64,000 nucleotides of DNA from Mycolicibacter sp. MU0102 (GCF_963378105.1 NZ_OY726398.1:1860001-1924000); one strand, 5' to 3'; numbered from the stretch's first letter, positions 1 through 9,347 are shown. Notes: generated by a model not told the origin, from the sequence alone. Translations and numbers: made by a program.

Positions 1-713
1 GCGTGCAGCAGGGTGTTGAACTTGTAGTTGATCTCGGCCTGCCCGCCGGACCCACATTCGTGGTGGCCGCGCTCCAAGGTGAAGCCGGCGTTGGCCAGGT
101 TGGTGGTCATGGTGTCGCGCAGGTCGACGTACTGGTCGTTGGGGGCGACGGGGAAGTAGCCGCCCTTGGGGCGGGTCTTGTATCCGCGGTTGGCCCGTCC
201 GCCGGCCTCGGTCGGCGAGCCGGTGTTCCACCAGCCCGAATCCGAGTCCACCTCGTAGAAGGTGCCGTTCATCTGCGAGTCGAAGCGCACCGAGTCGAAG
301 ATGTAGAACTCGGCTTCGGCGCCGAAGTAGGCGGTGTCGGCAATGCCGGTGCTGGTCAGGTAGTTCTCGGCTTTGCGGGCGACGTTGCGCGGGTCGCGGG
401 AGTAGGGCTCGCGGGTGAACGGGTCGTGGACGAAGAAGTTGAGGTTCAACGTCTTTGCAGCCCGGAACGGATCGATCTGGGCGGTGGAGAAGTCGGGGAG
501 CAGCATCATGTCCGACTCGTGGATGGACTGGAAGCCGCGGATCGAAGATCCGTCGAAGGCCAGCCCGTCTTCGAACACGCTCGCATCCAGGGTGGACGCG
601 GGGATCGACAGATGTTGCATCTGACCGGGCAAGTCGCAGAACTGGATGTCGACGTATTCCACGTTCTCATCGGCGACGAGCTTGAGAATGTCGTCGGCCG
701 TCTTGTCGGTCAC
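1..713 (-). CDS. glnA: Glutamine synthetase type I, N-terminal part (runs off window)
   Basis: This gene makes glutamine from glutamate, ammonia and ATP in the cytoplasm. About 237 N-terminal codons are present; the C-terminal half lies outside the window. The start is a GTG at 713, preceded by GGAGGAG (minus strand, 723-729) at good spacing. The reading begins MTDKTADDILKLV and closely resembles GlnA1 of M. tuberculosis. Visible signatures are the CDLPGQMQH segment of the beta-grasp domain, FDGSSIRGFQSIHESDM, and the metal-site AEAEFYIF motif. The adenylylation loop is off the window. It is divergent from an RDD-family membrane protein, the arrangement found at Rv2220/Rv2219A. Confidence 0.96.
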   Translation of the reverse strand, partial: MTDKTADDILKLVADENVEYVDIQFCDLPGQMQHLSIPASTLDASVFEDGLAFDGSSIRGFQSIHESDMMLLPDFSTAQIDPFRAAKTLNLNFFVHDPFTREPYSRDPRNVARKAENYLTSTGIADTAYFGAEAEFYIFDSVRFDSQMNGTFYEVDSDSGWWNTGSPTEAGGRANRGYKTRPKGGYFPVAPNDQYVDLRDTMTTNLANAGFTLERGHHECGSGGQAEINYKFNTLLH

Positions 714-836
714 AGAAGTGTTCTCCTCCGTTGGTAGCCCCGGTCGGACGCTGAGGTTGCCGGTGCTGACGTTACGCAATCGCGGCTGGACCCGTCGACG
801 CCGGGTCGGATTCGCCGCCCGCCTATCGTAGGGGCC

Positions 837-1316
837 ATGAGCCGCACGTTCTCCTCGTGGCTGTCCGGGCCGGAGCCGACCGACACCGGCGAGTACCCCG
901 GGCAGCGATTCGGGCTGCCCCGATCTGGCGCCGGGTCGATGGCGGGGTTCGGGCGCCGCCTGCTGGCGTTGGCGCTGGACTACTTCGTGGCGGTCGGGCT
1001 GACCGCGCTGGCGGTGCCGCTGGGCTGGATATCCAGCGAGGCCTTCCAGTACTCGCCTGACGTGCGGTTCTTGATCCTTGTGGTGTGGCTGGTGCTGGAT
1101 GCGGCGGCACTGCGGCTGTTCGGCTTCACCCCGGGCCAGTACGCCTGCGGGCTGCGGGTGATCCCGGTGGACAGCGCCGACACCGGCGTGGGGATCGTGC
1201 GCGCCGCAGTCCGCGGATTGTTGATCGCGCTGGTGGTCCCGGCGTTGTTCGCCGACGCCGACGGCCGTGGCCTGCAAGACCGGGCCACCGCGACCGCCGT
1301 GGTGCGCAGCCGCTGA
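837..1316 (+). CDS. RDD family membrane protein (Rv2219A-like)
   Basis: A 159-residue integral membrane protein. A hydrophilic N-terminus of about 38 residues precedes FGRRLLALALDYFVAV, which carries the R...D pattern that names the RDD family. Further hydrophobic segments follow at FLILVVWLVLDAAAL and GLLIALVVPALF, and FTPGQYACGLRV matches the family core. The C-terminal GRGLQDRATATAVV is typical of the family (second D near the end). The ATG at 837 is the first in-frame start and lies 123 bp from the divergent glnA start. The family's substrate is not firmly known. Confidence 0.85.
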   Translation: MSRTFSSWLSGPEPTDTGEYPGQRFGLPRSGAGSMAGFGRRLLALALDYFVAVGLTALAVPLGWISSEAFQYSPDVRFLILVVWLVLDAAALRLFGFTPGQYACGLRVIPVDSADTGVGIVRAAVRGLLIALVVPALFADADGRGLQDRATATAVVRSR

Positions 1317-1425
1317 GCGTTCTGGGGCCTTTGCCGCCTTTAGCCGCCGGATTGAGTCTGCGTGTACGGCGGAAAAGTGCGAGTAGCCCCCGCCATCAGT
1401 GCAGAGTCAACGGGCTGGCGGCCAG

Positions 1426-2178
1426 CTAGCGTCGGCGTACCGCGCGCTGAACGCCACGCACCTTCGCGCCGCCGGGCAGCGGGCCCTTGGGCATGGCCGC
1501 GGTTCCAGTCCGCGAACCCAGCGCGGCCAGCCGCGACTCCAGCGACTCCATTTGCTTGGTGCTGATGTTGGCCGGCAGCTTGGTCAGGTAACGCTCCAGC
1601 TTGGCCAGCGGAACCTCACCGTCACCGGCGCCCACCACCACGTCATAGATCGGTACGTCACCGACGAGCCGGGCCGTGCGCTTCTTCTCCTGAGCGAGCA
1701 GCGGTTTGAGCCGGGCGGGCGAACCCTCGGCGACGAAGATGATGCCCGGCCGCCCGATGACCCGATGTACGGCGTCGAGCTGGCCAGTGGCGGACACCCC
1801 GGGGGTCACGCGCCATTTGCCACGCATGTTGTCCAGCGCCCACGCCGCCGCCCCGGCCTGCCCCTCAGCCTTGAGGTAGACCGACCGTTGAGCTCGTCGG
1901 CCGAAGATGATGAATGCCACCAGGGCGCCGAGCACCAGGCCGAGCGGAATCGTCGTCACCTTGGCGAACGTGCCGCCGTTGAGTGCCAGGGCCGTCGTCA
2001 CTCCGGCAACCAGCACGAAGGCGCCGGCCATGTACGGAACCAGCCGCTTGTCTTCCTTGCGCTGCAGCTGGAAGGCCTGCCACAGCTGGGTGCGGCGCTG
2101 CTGGCTGGCGGCCTTGCGGGCGGCTTTCGCTTCCGCCCGGGCAACCTTGTTCTCGGTGGTGGTGCGCGGTCTGGGCAT
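1426..2178 (-). CDS. DUF4191 membrane protein (Rv2219-like)
   Basis: A 250-residue conserved actinobacterial membrane protein of unknown function. The N-terminus (MPRPRTTTENK) is followed by a basic, Ala-rich stretch. Two adjacent transmembrane helices follow near residues 50-90 (VPYMAGAFVLVAGVTTALAL and TTIPLGLVLGALVAFIIFG), then a long soluble C-terminal domain with VFHRVIGRPGI-like sequence. The ATG at 2178 was chosen over upstream in-frame starts because it gives the length of the M. tuberculosis protein. It begins 47 bp after lipA and is probably the last gene of the lipoate operon. Confidence 0.85.
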   Translation of the reverse strand: MPRPRTTTENKVARAEAKAARKAASQQRRTQLWQAFQLQRKEDKRLVPYMAGAFVLVAGVTTALALNGGTFAKVTTIPLGLVLGALVAFIIFGRRAQRSVYLKAEGQAGAAAWALDNMRGKWRVTPGVSATGQLDAVHRVIGRPGIIFVAEGSPARLKPLLAQEKKRTARLVGDVPIYDVVVGAGDGEVPLAKLERYLTKLPANISTKQMESLESRLAALGSRTGTAAMPKGPLPGGAKVRGVQRAVRRR

Positions 2179-2225
2179 AGTCACCAAGGATACCCAGCGG
2201 GGCTTACCGCCAGCCGGGGCGTCAG

Positions 2226-3182
2226 TCAGCCGTGGGCGGTGGCGGGGGCCTGTTCGCGGCGCGCCCGGTTTTTCAGCGCCTGCTGGTAGAGCCGCCCGGC
2301 CCGATATGACGAGCGCACCAGCGGCCCGGACATCACACCGGCGAAGCCCAGCTCCTCGGCATAGCGGGCGTGCTCGACGAACTCCTCGGGCTTGACCCAT
2401 CGTTCGATCGGGTGGTGCCGCTCGGTGGGTCGCAGGTACTGGGTGATGGTGACCAGTTCGGCGCCGGCGTCGTACAAGTCCGCCAGTGCCGCTTGGATCT
2501 CTTCGGGCGTCTCGCCCATGCCCAGGATGAGGTTGCTCTTGGCCACCAACTCGGCATCACGGGCCTGGGTCAGCACGTCGAGGCTGCGCTCGTAGCTGAA
2601 TCCGGGCCGGATCAATTTGAAGATGCGCGGCACGGTTTCGACGTTGTGCGCCAGCACTTCCGGGCGGGATTCGAACACTTCACCCAACAGGTCGGGCCGT
2701 CCGCCGAAGTCGGGGATCAACAGTTCGACACCCGTGGATGGGTTAAGGGCCTTGATGGCACGCACCGTTTCGGCGTAGAGCCAGGAACCCTGATCGGGCA
2801 GATCGTCGCGGGCGACACCGGTGACCGTCGAATACCGCAGACCCATGGACTGCACACTCTCGGCGACCCGGCGCGGTTCGTCGCGGTCCAACTCGGGCGG
2901 TTTACCCGACTTGATGAGACAGAACGAACAGTTGCGGGTGCAGACCTCGCCGCCGATCAGGAAGGTGGCCTCCCGGTCTTCCCAACATTCGTAGATGTTG
3001 GGGCAGCCCGCCTCCTCGCACACCGTGTGGAGCTTTTCCTGCTTCACCAGAACCTTGAGCTGGGTGTAGCTCGGGCCCATGCGGGCGCGGGTCTTGATCC
3101 ACGGGGGTTTGCGTTCGATCGGAGTCTCGGCGTTGCGTGCTTCGGCACGGCTTAACCTACGGCCTTCGGGGGCGGCACTCAC
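2226..3182 (-). CDS. lipA: Lipoyl synthase
   Basis: A radical-SAM enzyme that inserts two sulfurs into protein-bound octanoyl groups to make lipoyl cofactors. The 318-residue product has both cluster motifs: the auxiliary CEEAGCPNIYEC (CX4CX5C) and the radical-SAM CTRNCSFC (CX3CX2C). It also has the C-terminal VRSSYRAGR, which supplies the serine ligand. The start is a GTG at 3182 that overlaps the lipB stop by four bases (GTGA), indicating translational coupling. Its substrate DlaT is encoded upstream in the same operon, so synthase and acceptor are co-expressed. Confidence 0.96.
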   Translation of the reverse strand: MSAAPEGRRLSRAEARNAETPIERKPPWIKTRARMGPSYTQLKVLVKQEKLHTVCEEAGCPNIYECWEDREATFLIGGEVCTRNCSFCLIKSGKPPELDRDEPRRVAESVQSMGLRYSTVTGVARDDLPDQGSWLYAETVRAIKALNPSTGVELLIPDFGGRPDLLGEVFESRPEVLAHNVETVPRIFKLIRPGFSYERSLDVLTQARDAELVAKSNLILGMGETPEEIQAALADLYDAGAELVTITQYLRPTERHHPIERWVKPEEFVEHARYAEELGFAGVMSGPLVRSSYRAGRLYQQALKNRARREQAPATAHG

Positions 3183-3874
3183 CTGGTCGATGGTACGCGC
3201 GGACCGGAATGCTCGCGCACCGGCAGCACGCCGTCGAGAGCATCGACGACTGCATTGGCCACTGCCTGCCGGACATCCTCGACGCCGGTCACAAAGCCCA
3301 GCTCCGCCGACAGTGATGTCACTCCCGCGTCGGTGATCCCGCACGGCACAATCGAGCCGAACGCACTGAGATCACAATCACAATTGAGCGCGAACCCGTG
3401 CAATGTGGTGGCGCGAGCCACGCGGACGCCGATCGCAGCGACCTTGCGGGCGGGCCGGCCGCCGCCCGGCGGCAGCCATACTCCGGATCTGCCATCTATC
3501 CGAACCGTATTGAGGCCCAACGTGTTACACACCTCGATAAGGGATTCTTCAAGGCGTCGAACGTAATTCACCACGTCCAAGGGTTCGGCGAGGCCGATCA
3601 CCGGATAGCCCACGAGCTGGCCAGGACCGTGCCAGGTGATCTTGCCGCCCCGGTCGGTGTCCACCACCGGCGTGCCGTCCATCGGCCGCTCCTGCGGCTC
3701 GGTGCGGCGTCCGGCGGTATAGACCGGGGGATGTTCCAGCAACAGCAGGGTGTCCGGGCCGCCGGCCGCCCTGGCGTCGGCCAGCTCCCGTTGCAGTTGC
3801 CAGGCGTCGCCATAGTCGACGGTGCCGAGCTGGCGCACCTCGATCGGGGCGGCGCTGGAGCGGATGGACACCAT
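3179..3874 (-). CDS. lipB: Octanoyl-(acyl-carrier-protein) protein octanoyltransferase
   Basis: Transfers octanoyl groups from acyl carrier protein to lipoyl-domain lysines, the step before LipA. The 231-residue product begins at an ATG (3874). It carries GGKITWHGPGQLVGYP and the catalytic pair expected for the family: Lys144 in RPARKVAAIGV and Cys178 in IVPCGITDAG. It starts 27 bp after the upstream epimerase gene and overlaps lipA by four bases. Length and order match the M. tuberculosis lipB-lipA pair. Confidence 0.96.
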   Translation of the reverse strand: MVSIRSSAAPIEVRQLGTVDYGDAWQLQRELADARAAGGPDTLLLLEHPPVYTAGRRTEPQERPMDGTPVVDTDRGGKITWHGPGQLVGYPVIGLAEPLDVVNYVRRLEESLIEVCNTLGLNTVRIDGRSGVWLPPGGGRPARKVAAIGVRVARATTLHGFALNCDCDLSAFGSIVPCGITDAGVTSLSAELGFVTGVEDVRQAVANAVVDALDGVLPVREHSGPRVPSTR

Positions 3875-3901
3875 GTTCGCAGGCTACTCGGCGCGGTGGG
3901 T

Positions 3902-4810
3902 CTAGAGCGGGGTCGGTCGGGAGGTGGCATAGGCCAGGGCCTCGCCAACCGTGTGGTGGGCAAACCGGAAACCGGCTTGCTCCAGCACAGCGGGAATGGC
4001 TCGCTGGCCGGTGAGCAGGCTGTCGGCAAATTCGCCGAGCCCGGCACGGACCGCGAAGCCGGGGAGCAGCATCGGGGTCGGGCGGTTGACGGCGCGGCCC
4101 AGCGCGGCGGTGAATTCAGCGTTGGTCACCGGCGCCGGCCCGGTCAGGTTCACCGGGCCCGACAGCGTGTCATGCGAGATCGCAAACAGCAGCGCCTGCA
4201 CCTCGTCCTCCATGCTGATCCACGACATGTACTGGCGGCCGTTGCCGATCCGGGCGCCGAGTCCCAGGGAGAACAGCGGGCGCAACCGGCCCAAGGCGCC
4301 GCCCGACCGCGACAACACGATGCCGGTGCGGGCCAGCACCACTCGGGCGCCCGCAGCTTGGGCGGACGCGGTGGCGCCTTCCCAGTCCTCGGCGAGCTGG
4401 GCCAGGAAATCGGTTCCGGCCGAGGCGGACTCGTCGACGATGCGGTTGCCGGTGTCGCCGTAATAACCGACCCCGCTGGCATTGATCAGCACCGGTACGC
4501 CGGCCTCGGCAACCGCGGTCGACAGCACCTCGGTGGGGCCGATCCGGCTGTCGCGCAGGCTCTGCTTGAACGCCCCCGACCAGCGGCGGTCGCCGACGCC
4601 GATGCCGCACAGATTGACCACGGCGTCGACCCCGGCCAGCGCGCCCACGTCGATCTGACCGGCTTCGGGATCCCACTGCAGTTCGCCGGCGTTGACCGGT
4701 GCCCGCCGCACGATTCGCAGCACCTGGTGATTGTCGGCGCGCAACGCCGAGACCAGAGCCGATCCGATCAGCCCGGACGAGCCGGCGATCGCGACGGTGG
4801 GGTTGCTCAC
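3902..4810 (-). CDS. TIGR01777-family NAD(P)-dependent epimerase (Rv2216-like)
   Basis: A 302-residue extended SDR/epimerase-like protein with a C-terminal DUF1731 region. The N-terminal Rossmann motif is AIAGSSGLIGSALV, and INASGVGYYGDTG carries the SDR-type active-site tyrosine region. GPVNLTGPAPVTNAEF and the C-terminal AIPAVLEQAGFRF are family signatures. The start is a GTG at 4810. It lies between dlaT and lipB with gaps of 43 and 27 bp, so it is probably co-transcribed with lipoate genes. Its substrate is unknown, and a role in lipoylation is not implied by the fold. Confidence 0.85.
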   Translation of the reverse strand: MSNPTVAIAGSSGLIGSALVSALRADNHQVLRIVRRAPVNAGELQWDPEAGQIDVGALAGVDAVVNLCGIGVGDRRWSGAFKQSLRDSRIGPTEVLSTAVAEAGVPVLINASGVGYYGDTGNRIVDESASAGTDFLAQLAEDWEGATASAQAAGARVVLARTGIVLSRSGGALGRLRPLFSLGLGARIGNGRQYMSWISMEDEVQALLFAISHDTLSGPVNLTGPAPVTNAEFTAALGRAVNRPTPMLLPGFAVRAGLGEFADSLLTGQRAIPAVLEQAGFRFAHHTVGEALAYATSRPTPL

Positions 4811-4853
4811 AGCTGAATCCTCTTGCAGCTCTTCTGAAAGGCCCCCGGTGCCG

Positions 4854-6620
4854 CTAGAGACCCAGGTCCGCCTCGAACGCGCCTTCTTCGAGCCGGTTCT
4901 TGATTGTGGTCACGAACCGGCCGGCGTCGGCACCGTCGATCAAACGGTGGTCGTAGGTCAGCGGCAGGTAGGAGACCGAACGCACACCGATCGACTCGTT
5001 GCCGGCTTCGTCGACGATGACCCGCGGCCGTTTGACGATGGCTCCGGTGCCGAGCATGGCTGCCTGCGGCGGAACCAGGATGGGGGTGTCGAACAGTGCG
5101 CCCTGGCTGCCGATGTTGGTGATCGTGAAGGTGCCGCCGGACAGTTCGTCGGGCTTGAGGTTGCCCGAGCGTGCCCGGGCGGCGATGTCGGCGATCGCCC
5201 GCGCGAGTCCGGCCAGCGAGAGATCACCGGCGTTGTGGACGACCGGGGACAGCAGTCCCTGCTCGGTGTCGACCGCGAAGCCGAGGTGCTCGGCGTCGTA
5301 GTAGGTGATCTCTCCGGCGTCCTCGTTGTAGCTGGCGTTGACGTTCGGATGTGCCTTGAGGGCGTCGATCACCGCGCGGGCGATGAACGGAAGGTAGGTC
5401 AGGTTGACGCCCTCGCGCTCGGCGAAGTCCGCCTTCGCCCTGGCCCGCAGCGCCACGATCTTGGTCATGTCGACCTCGTGGGTCTGGGTGAGCTGCGCCG
5501 TGGCCTGCAGGGATTCGCGGGTCTTCTTGGCCGTGATCTGACGGATCCTGCTGGCCTTGGCGGTGCTGCCACGCAGGTGCGCCAGCGCCGAGGCGGGGGC
5601 CGCAGCGGCCGGGCGCGGGGCGGCCGGAGCCGCGGGCGCCTGTTGCGGCTGCGCCTGCTGCTCGGCGAAGGCCAGTACGTCCTGCTTGCGGATTCGCCCG
5701 CCGACCCCGGTGCCGGTGACGCGGCTCAGGTCGACGTTCTTGTCGGCGGCGAGCTTGCGCACCAACGGCGTCACATACCGTGCGGCATCGCCGGCCGGGG
5801 CCTCGGCAGCGGCGGGCTGCGCCGGAGCGGGCGCGGCCGCGGGTGCCGGTGCCGGGGTGGGTTCGGGCTTGGCCTGCGGCGCGGGTGCCGGGGCAGGGGG
5901 AGCGGGCTCGGGTGTAGGTGCCGGAGCCGCCGGTGCGGGGGCGGGCGCCGCGGGAGCGGGCGTGGGAGCCGGCGCGGCGGCGGGGGCCGCCGGGGCACCC
6001 GAACCGATCCTGGCCAGTTCACCGCCGACCTCGACGGTGGTGTCCTCACCGGCGGTGATCGACAGCAGGGTGCCGGCCACCGGCGAGGGGATCTCGGTGT
6101 CGACCTTGTCGGTGGAGACCTCCACCAGCGGCTCGTCGACCTCGACGTTGTCGCCGACCTGCTTGAGCCAGCGTGTCACGGTGCCTTCGGTGACCGACTC
6201 GCCCAACTCCGGCATCAGCACCGGGGTGCCGTCGCCGGCGGGTGCCTCCTGGACAGCGGGTGCCGCCGGAGCGGCGGGCGCGGCAGCAGCCGGGGCCGGT
6301 GCTTCGGCAGCGGGAGCCGGCTCGGCCGGCGCGGGCTCGGCCGCCGGTGCCGCGGGGGCCGACGAGGGTTCGCTGCTCTCCCCGGCCTCGCCGATCAGGG
6401 CCAGCTCGCCGCCGACCTCGACCGTGGTGTCCTCACCGGCGATGATCTTGGTCAGCACGCCGGCCACCGGTGACGGGATCTCGGTGTCGACCTTGTCGGT
6501 GGAGACCTCCAGGAGCGGCTCGTCGACCTCGACGGTGTCGCCTTCCTGCTTGAGCCAGCGGGTCACCGTTCCCTCGGTGACGCTCTCACCGAGGGCGGGC
6601 ATCTGGACTGAGAAGGCCAT
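4854..6620 (-). CDS. dlaT: Dihydrolipoamide acyltransferase (E2) of 2-oxoacid dehydrogenase, DlaT
   Basis: The 588-residue E2 core enzyme carries acyl groups on lipoyl arms to CoA. In M. tuberculosis DlaT serves pyruvate dehydrogenase and the peroxynitrite reductase system. Two tandem lipoyl domains have modified lysines at about K43 and K172, each in VSTDKVDTEIPSP. Ala/Pro-rich linkers follow each domain. A peripheral subunit-binding domain (TPLVRKLAADKNVDL, about 283-320) and a catalytic domain with DHRLIDG near 557-563 complete the family order. The long Ala/Pro linkers make it somewhat longer than the M. tuberculosis protein. The annotation sucB is sometimes used for the same gene. Confidence 0.95.
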   Translation of the reverse strand: MAFSVQMPALGESVTEGTVTRWLKQEGDTVEVDEPLLEVSTDKVDTEIPSPVAGVLTKIIAGEDTTVEVGGELALIGEAGESSEPSSAPAAPAAEPAPAEPAPAAEAPAPAAAAPAAPAAPAVQEAPAGDGTPVLMPELGESVTEGTVTRWLKQVGDNVEVDEPLVEVSTDKVDTEIPSPVAGTLLSITAGEDTTVEVGGELARIGSGAPAAPAAAPAPTPAPAAPAPAPAAPAPTPEPAPPAPAPAPQAKPEPTPAPAPAAAPAPAQPAAAEAPAGDAARYVTPLVRKLAADKNVDLSRVTGTGVGGRIRKQDVLAFAEQQAQPQQAPAAPAAPRPAAAAPASALAHLRGSTAKASRIRQITAKKTRESLQATAQLTQTHEVDMTKIVALRARAKADFAEREGVNLTYLPFIARAVIDALKAHPNVNASYNEDAGEITYYDAEHLGFAVDTEQGLLSPVVHNAGDLSLAGLARAIADIAARARSGNLKPDELSGGTFTITNIGSQGALFDTPILVPPQAAMLGTGAIVKRPRVIVDEAGNESIGVRSVSYLPLTYDHRLIDGADAGRFVTTIKNRLEEGAFEADLGL

Positions 6621-6852
6621 CGTTGTTGACTCCTCGCTCGATCGGTCGCTGCACGTCGTTTCCTGGATACCACGTCAGTGGTGAGGCGAGGGCGGTGCCC
6701 AGGTGGACTGTCGAAAACCATCCTGTCATTGCGGCGTCGCCGACACACATCGAGGTGGCGGTCGAACGGCGCTCGACGCCGTCGGGTATTACGCATTGCA
6801 TAGTCCGCCAAAGCGCTACTGGGACCACTGAAGCGTCACTAATATCTCGCGG
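6621..6852. other. Divergent intergenic region dlaT / membrane protein
   Basis: This 232-bp gap separates divergent starts and must hold the lipoate-operon promoter on the minus strand. I see no strong palindrome or recognisable operator in it, and no clear ribosome-binding site before the GTG at 6853. Confidence 0.4.
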
Positions 6853-7779
6853 GTGCCCGCTGAGCAGATCGCTGCAGCCTGTGAGCTGTGGACCGGCTTC
6901 GACATATCGATCGTGGCCCGCAACTATGCCCAACTAGCCGGTTTGCTGGCCGGTTTCGCGTTCGTCGTCATCAATCTGGTGCTCGATCGCGCGTATCGGC
7001 GTCGGAGCGACGGGCATTCGCCGGACCCGCGCGAGGTCGAGCACGAGACCCTCACCGGGGTCGCGCTGATGAACGCATTTCTGGGGCTGTTCCTGACGGC
7101 GGTGCAATACAGTCTGCTGGCCGGCGAACAGGGGTGTGCGGTCGGCAGCGGTCGAGCCGCATCCGCAGAACTGTTGGGCGCCATATCATTTGTGGCCTCG
7201 CTCTACATTTTGCTGTACGCGGTCGTGCAGTTCGTGTCGGGCAGCGCCGGCACGCTGATCAGACATTGCGTGTTCATCGTGGCGGTCCTGGTCCCGCCGA
7301 TCGCGGTGTTCTTCGTGGAGGCGACGCTGACGGACCTGGCGCTCTCGCTCGGTGACCAGCAGACGCATCAGCCGTTGCAGCCGCTGTGGGACGACGCCAA
7401 CCGACTGTCTGTGCCCATCACGGTCGCCATCGCGGCGTTCTGTGCGATCGGGTGGTTCCTCGGACGGGCACGACGGCGCAGCGAATCACCGACCGGGCCC
7501 ATGGCCGGCCGCATCCGTACCGCATTCCCGTACTTGAGCACCGTGGTGATCATCGCGGCGATCGTTCGCTCGATGGCGGCGCTGCCGAAAACCGATGTGA
7601 CGTCCCATCTGAACTCGACAGAATCCTGGCTGTGGGTTGCCGTGTTCGCCGTGTTGATGTTGGTGCTCAGTACGGCGCTGTCGTTTCAACAGGGCGTCGA
7701 AAACCCCGCGAGGCCGCCTCGCCCGGTGCAGAAGGCGCAGAGCCAGGACGACGCGCAAGACGCGGCAGCCCCGGCCTGA
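6853..7779 (+). CDS. Multi-pass membrane protein of unknown function
   Basis: A 308-residue protein with about seven predicted transmembrane helices: AGLLAGFAFVVINLVL, FLGLFLTAVQYSLL, ISFVASLYILLYAVVQFV, FIVAVLVPPIAVFFVEA, VPITVAIAAFCAIGWFL, LSTVVIIAAIVRSM and WVAVFAVLMLVLSTAL. The C-terminal tail is charged and Gln/Asp/Ala-rich. I do not recognise a family. The start is a GTG without an obvious Shine-Dalgarno sequence, and a start further upstream is not available in frame. It occupies the place where M. tuberculosis has ephD and has no counterpart there that I know of. It converges on pepB with a 14-bp gap. Confidence 0.75.
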   Translation: MPAEQIAAACELWTGFDISIVARNYAQLAGLLAGFAFVVINLVLDRAYRRRSDGHSPDPREVEHETLTGVALMNAFLGLFLTAVQYSLLAGEQGCAVGSGRAASAELLGAISFVASLYILLYAVVQFVSGSAGTLIRHCVFIVAVLVPPIAVFFVEATLTDLALSLGDQQTHQPLQPLWDDANRLSVPITVAIAAFCAIGWFLGRARRRSESPTGPMAGRIRTAFPYLSTVVIIAAIVRSMAALPKTDVTSHLNSTESWLWVAVFAVLMLVLSTALSFQQGVENPARPPRPVQKAQSQDDAQDAAAPA

Positions 7780-7793
7780 CTCTCGTCCCTCGG

Positions 7794-9338
7794 TTACCCG
7801 TTCGCGGCGATGTCTTCCAGCACCGCGAACATGGTGCGGGTCGGCACCCCGGTGCCGCCCTTGCCGGTGTAGCCCCAGGGGCCGCCGGAGTTGTAGGCCG
7901 GTCCCGCAACGTCGATGTGGACCCAGTCGACTCCGTCGGCCACGAACTCACGCAGATACACCCCGGCGACCAGCATCCCGGCGAAACGCTGACCGCTGAC
8001 GTTGGCCAGGTCGGCCACCGTCGACTTCAGCTCCTCTTTGAGCTCGTCGGGCAGCGGCATCGGCCAGCCGTTCTCGCCGACGGCCTGCGAGATGGAGGCC
8101 ACCCGATCGCGGAACTCGTCCGAGCCCATCACGCCGGGAATGCGTGCGCCCAGTGCCACGGTCTGCGCACCGGTCAGCGTCGACGTCTCGATGAGATAGT
8201 CCGGGTTGTCCTCGCAGGCCCGCACGATCGCATCGGCCAGGATCAGCCGGCCCTCGGCGTCGGTGTTGAGCACCTCGACGGTGATGCCGCCGTACTGGGT
8301 GAGCACGTCGCCCGGGCGCTGCGCGGTGGATGACGGCATGTTCTCGGCCATCGGCACCGTCGCGGTCACGTCGATCGGCAGGCCGCGGCGGGCGGCCAGC
8401 ACCACCGTCGCGATCACCGCAGCCGCCCCGCCCATGTCGGAGGTCATGTGGTGCATCGAGGCAGCCGGCTTGATCGAGATGCCACCGGTGTCGAAAGTGA
8501 TGCCCTTGCCGACCAGTGCCACCTTCTTGGCGCCGTCCGGGTCGTCGAGCAGGCGTGATCCGCGGTGGATCAACCGGACCAGACGTGGCGGGCGCGAGGA
8601 GCCCTGACCTACACCGATCACTCCGCCGTAGCCGGCCTCGGCGAGCGCCCGCTCATCGAGCACCTCGACCTCCAGGCCGGCCGACTCGCCCAGCGCCCTG
8701 GCGCGGTCGGCGAACTCAGCGGGAAACAGGTGACTGGGCGGGGTGTTGACGAAGTCTCGGGCGGTGGCCACCGCGGCGGCGATGTCGGCGCCGCGCGCCG
8801 CCTGGGCCTCGGCGTCGGCCGCGGTGGACAGCACGGTCACCGCCCGCAGGCCCGGTTCCTTGGGGGCGGTCTTCTCGCTGCGGAACGCGGTGAAGCGGTA
8901 ACCGCCCAGCAGCAGTCCCTCGACGCTGGCGGCGAGCACCCCGTCACCGGGCAGCCCGCTCAGCGCACTGATCACCGTGGCGGTGCCGTTCAGGGAACGT
9001 GCGGCATTGCCGGCGGCCCGGCGAACGGTGTCGGCCGACCAGGAATCGCGCGCCTTGCCCAGCCCGACGGTCACCACGCTGGCCACCGGCAGTGACGCCA
9101 CCACCAGCCGGTTCACCTGCTCACTGCCGCCCTTGGCGCCCAGCGCGCGCAGTCCCGCCTCGATCTCGGCGATTGCCTCGGCGGGCAGCGCCGGCTCGGT
9201 AGTGGCGACCGACGCGGTGGACTCGGAGTCGTCGTCGGCGGCAACGACCGGCACGATCAGCACGGCCTCATCGGCGTTCGAGGGCAGCGAGGCGGCGACG
9301 GTGACGGAGGGGGCGGGGTATCCGGGTTCGGTGCTCAC
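7794..9338 (-). CDS. pepB: Leucyl aminopeptidase (M17 family)
   Basis: A cytoplasmic dimetal aminopeptidase of the PepA/M17 family, about 514 residues. The catalytic domain contains VGKGITFDTGGISIK, MTSDMGGAAAV and NTDAEGRLILADA, which hold the zinc ligands and the catalytic Lys/Arg. The C-terminal KGGTGVPTRT is also conserved. I chose the GTG at 9338 (reads MSTEPGYPAP) over the GTG at 9344. It has AGGG about 8 bases upstream, while the earlier start has no room for one, and it matches the M. tuberculosis N-terminus. It lies 9 bp after the adenylate cyclase stop, so the two are probably co-transcribed. Confidence 0.95.
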   Translation of the reverse strand: MSTEPGYPAPSVTVAASLPSNADEAVLIVPVVAADDDSESTASVATTEPALPAEAIAEIEAGLRALGAKGGSEQVNRLVVASLPVASVVTVGLGKARDSWSADTVRRAAGNAARSLNGTATVISALSGLPGDGVLAASVEGLLLGGYRFTAFRSEKTAPKEPGLRAVTVLSTAADAEAQAARGADIAAAVATARDFVNTPPSHLFPAEFADRARALGESAGLEVEVLDERALAEAGYGGVIGVGQGSSRPPRLVRLIHRGSRLLDDPDGAKKVALVGKGITFDTGGISIKPAASMHHMTSDMGGAAAVIATVVLAARRGLPIDVTATVPMAENMPSSTAQRPGDVLTQYGGITVEVLNTDAEGRLILADAIVRACEDNPDYLIETSTLTGAQTVALGARIPGVMGSDEFRDRVASISQAVGENGWPMPLPDELKEELKSTVADLANVSGQRFAGMLVAGVYLREFVADGVDWVHIDVAGPAYNSGGPWGYTGKGGTGVPTRTMFAVLEDIAANG

Positions 9339-9347
9339 AAGCACACC

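Noticed and set aside
3398..6473. Long plus-strand reading frames opposite lipB, the epimerase and dlaT (up to 580 codons)
   Set aside because: They mirror the third-position GC pattern of the real minus-strand genes, are Gly/Arg-rich without domains, and have no ribosome-binding site.
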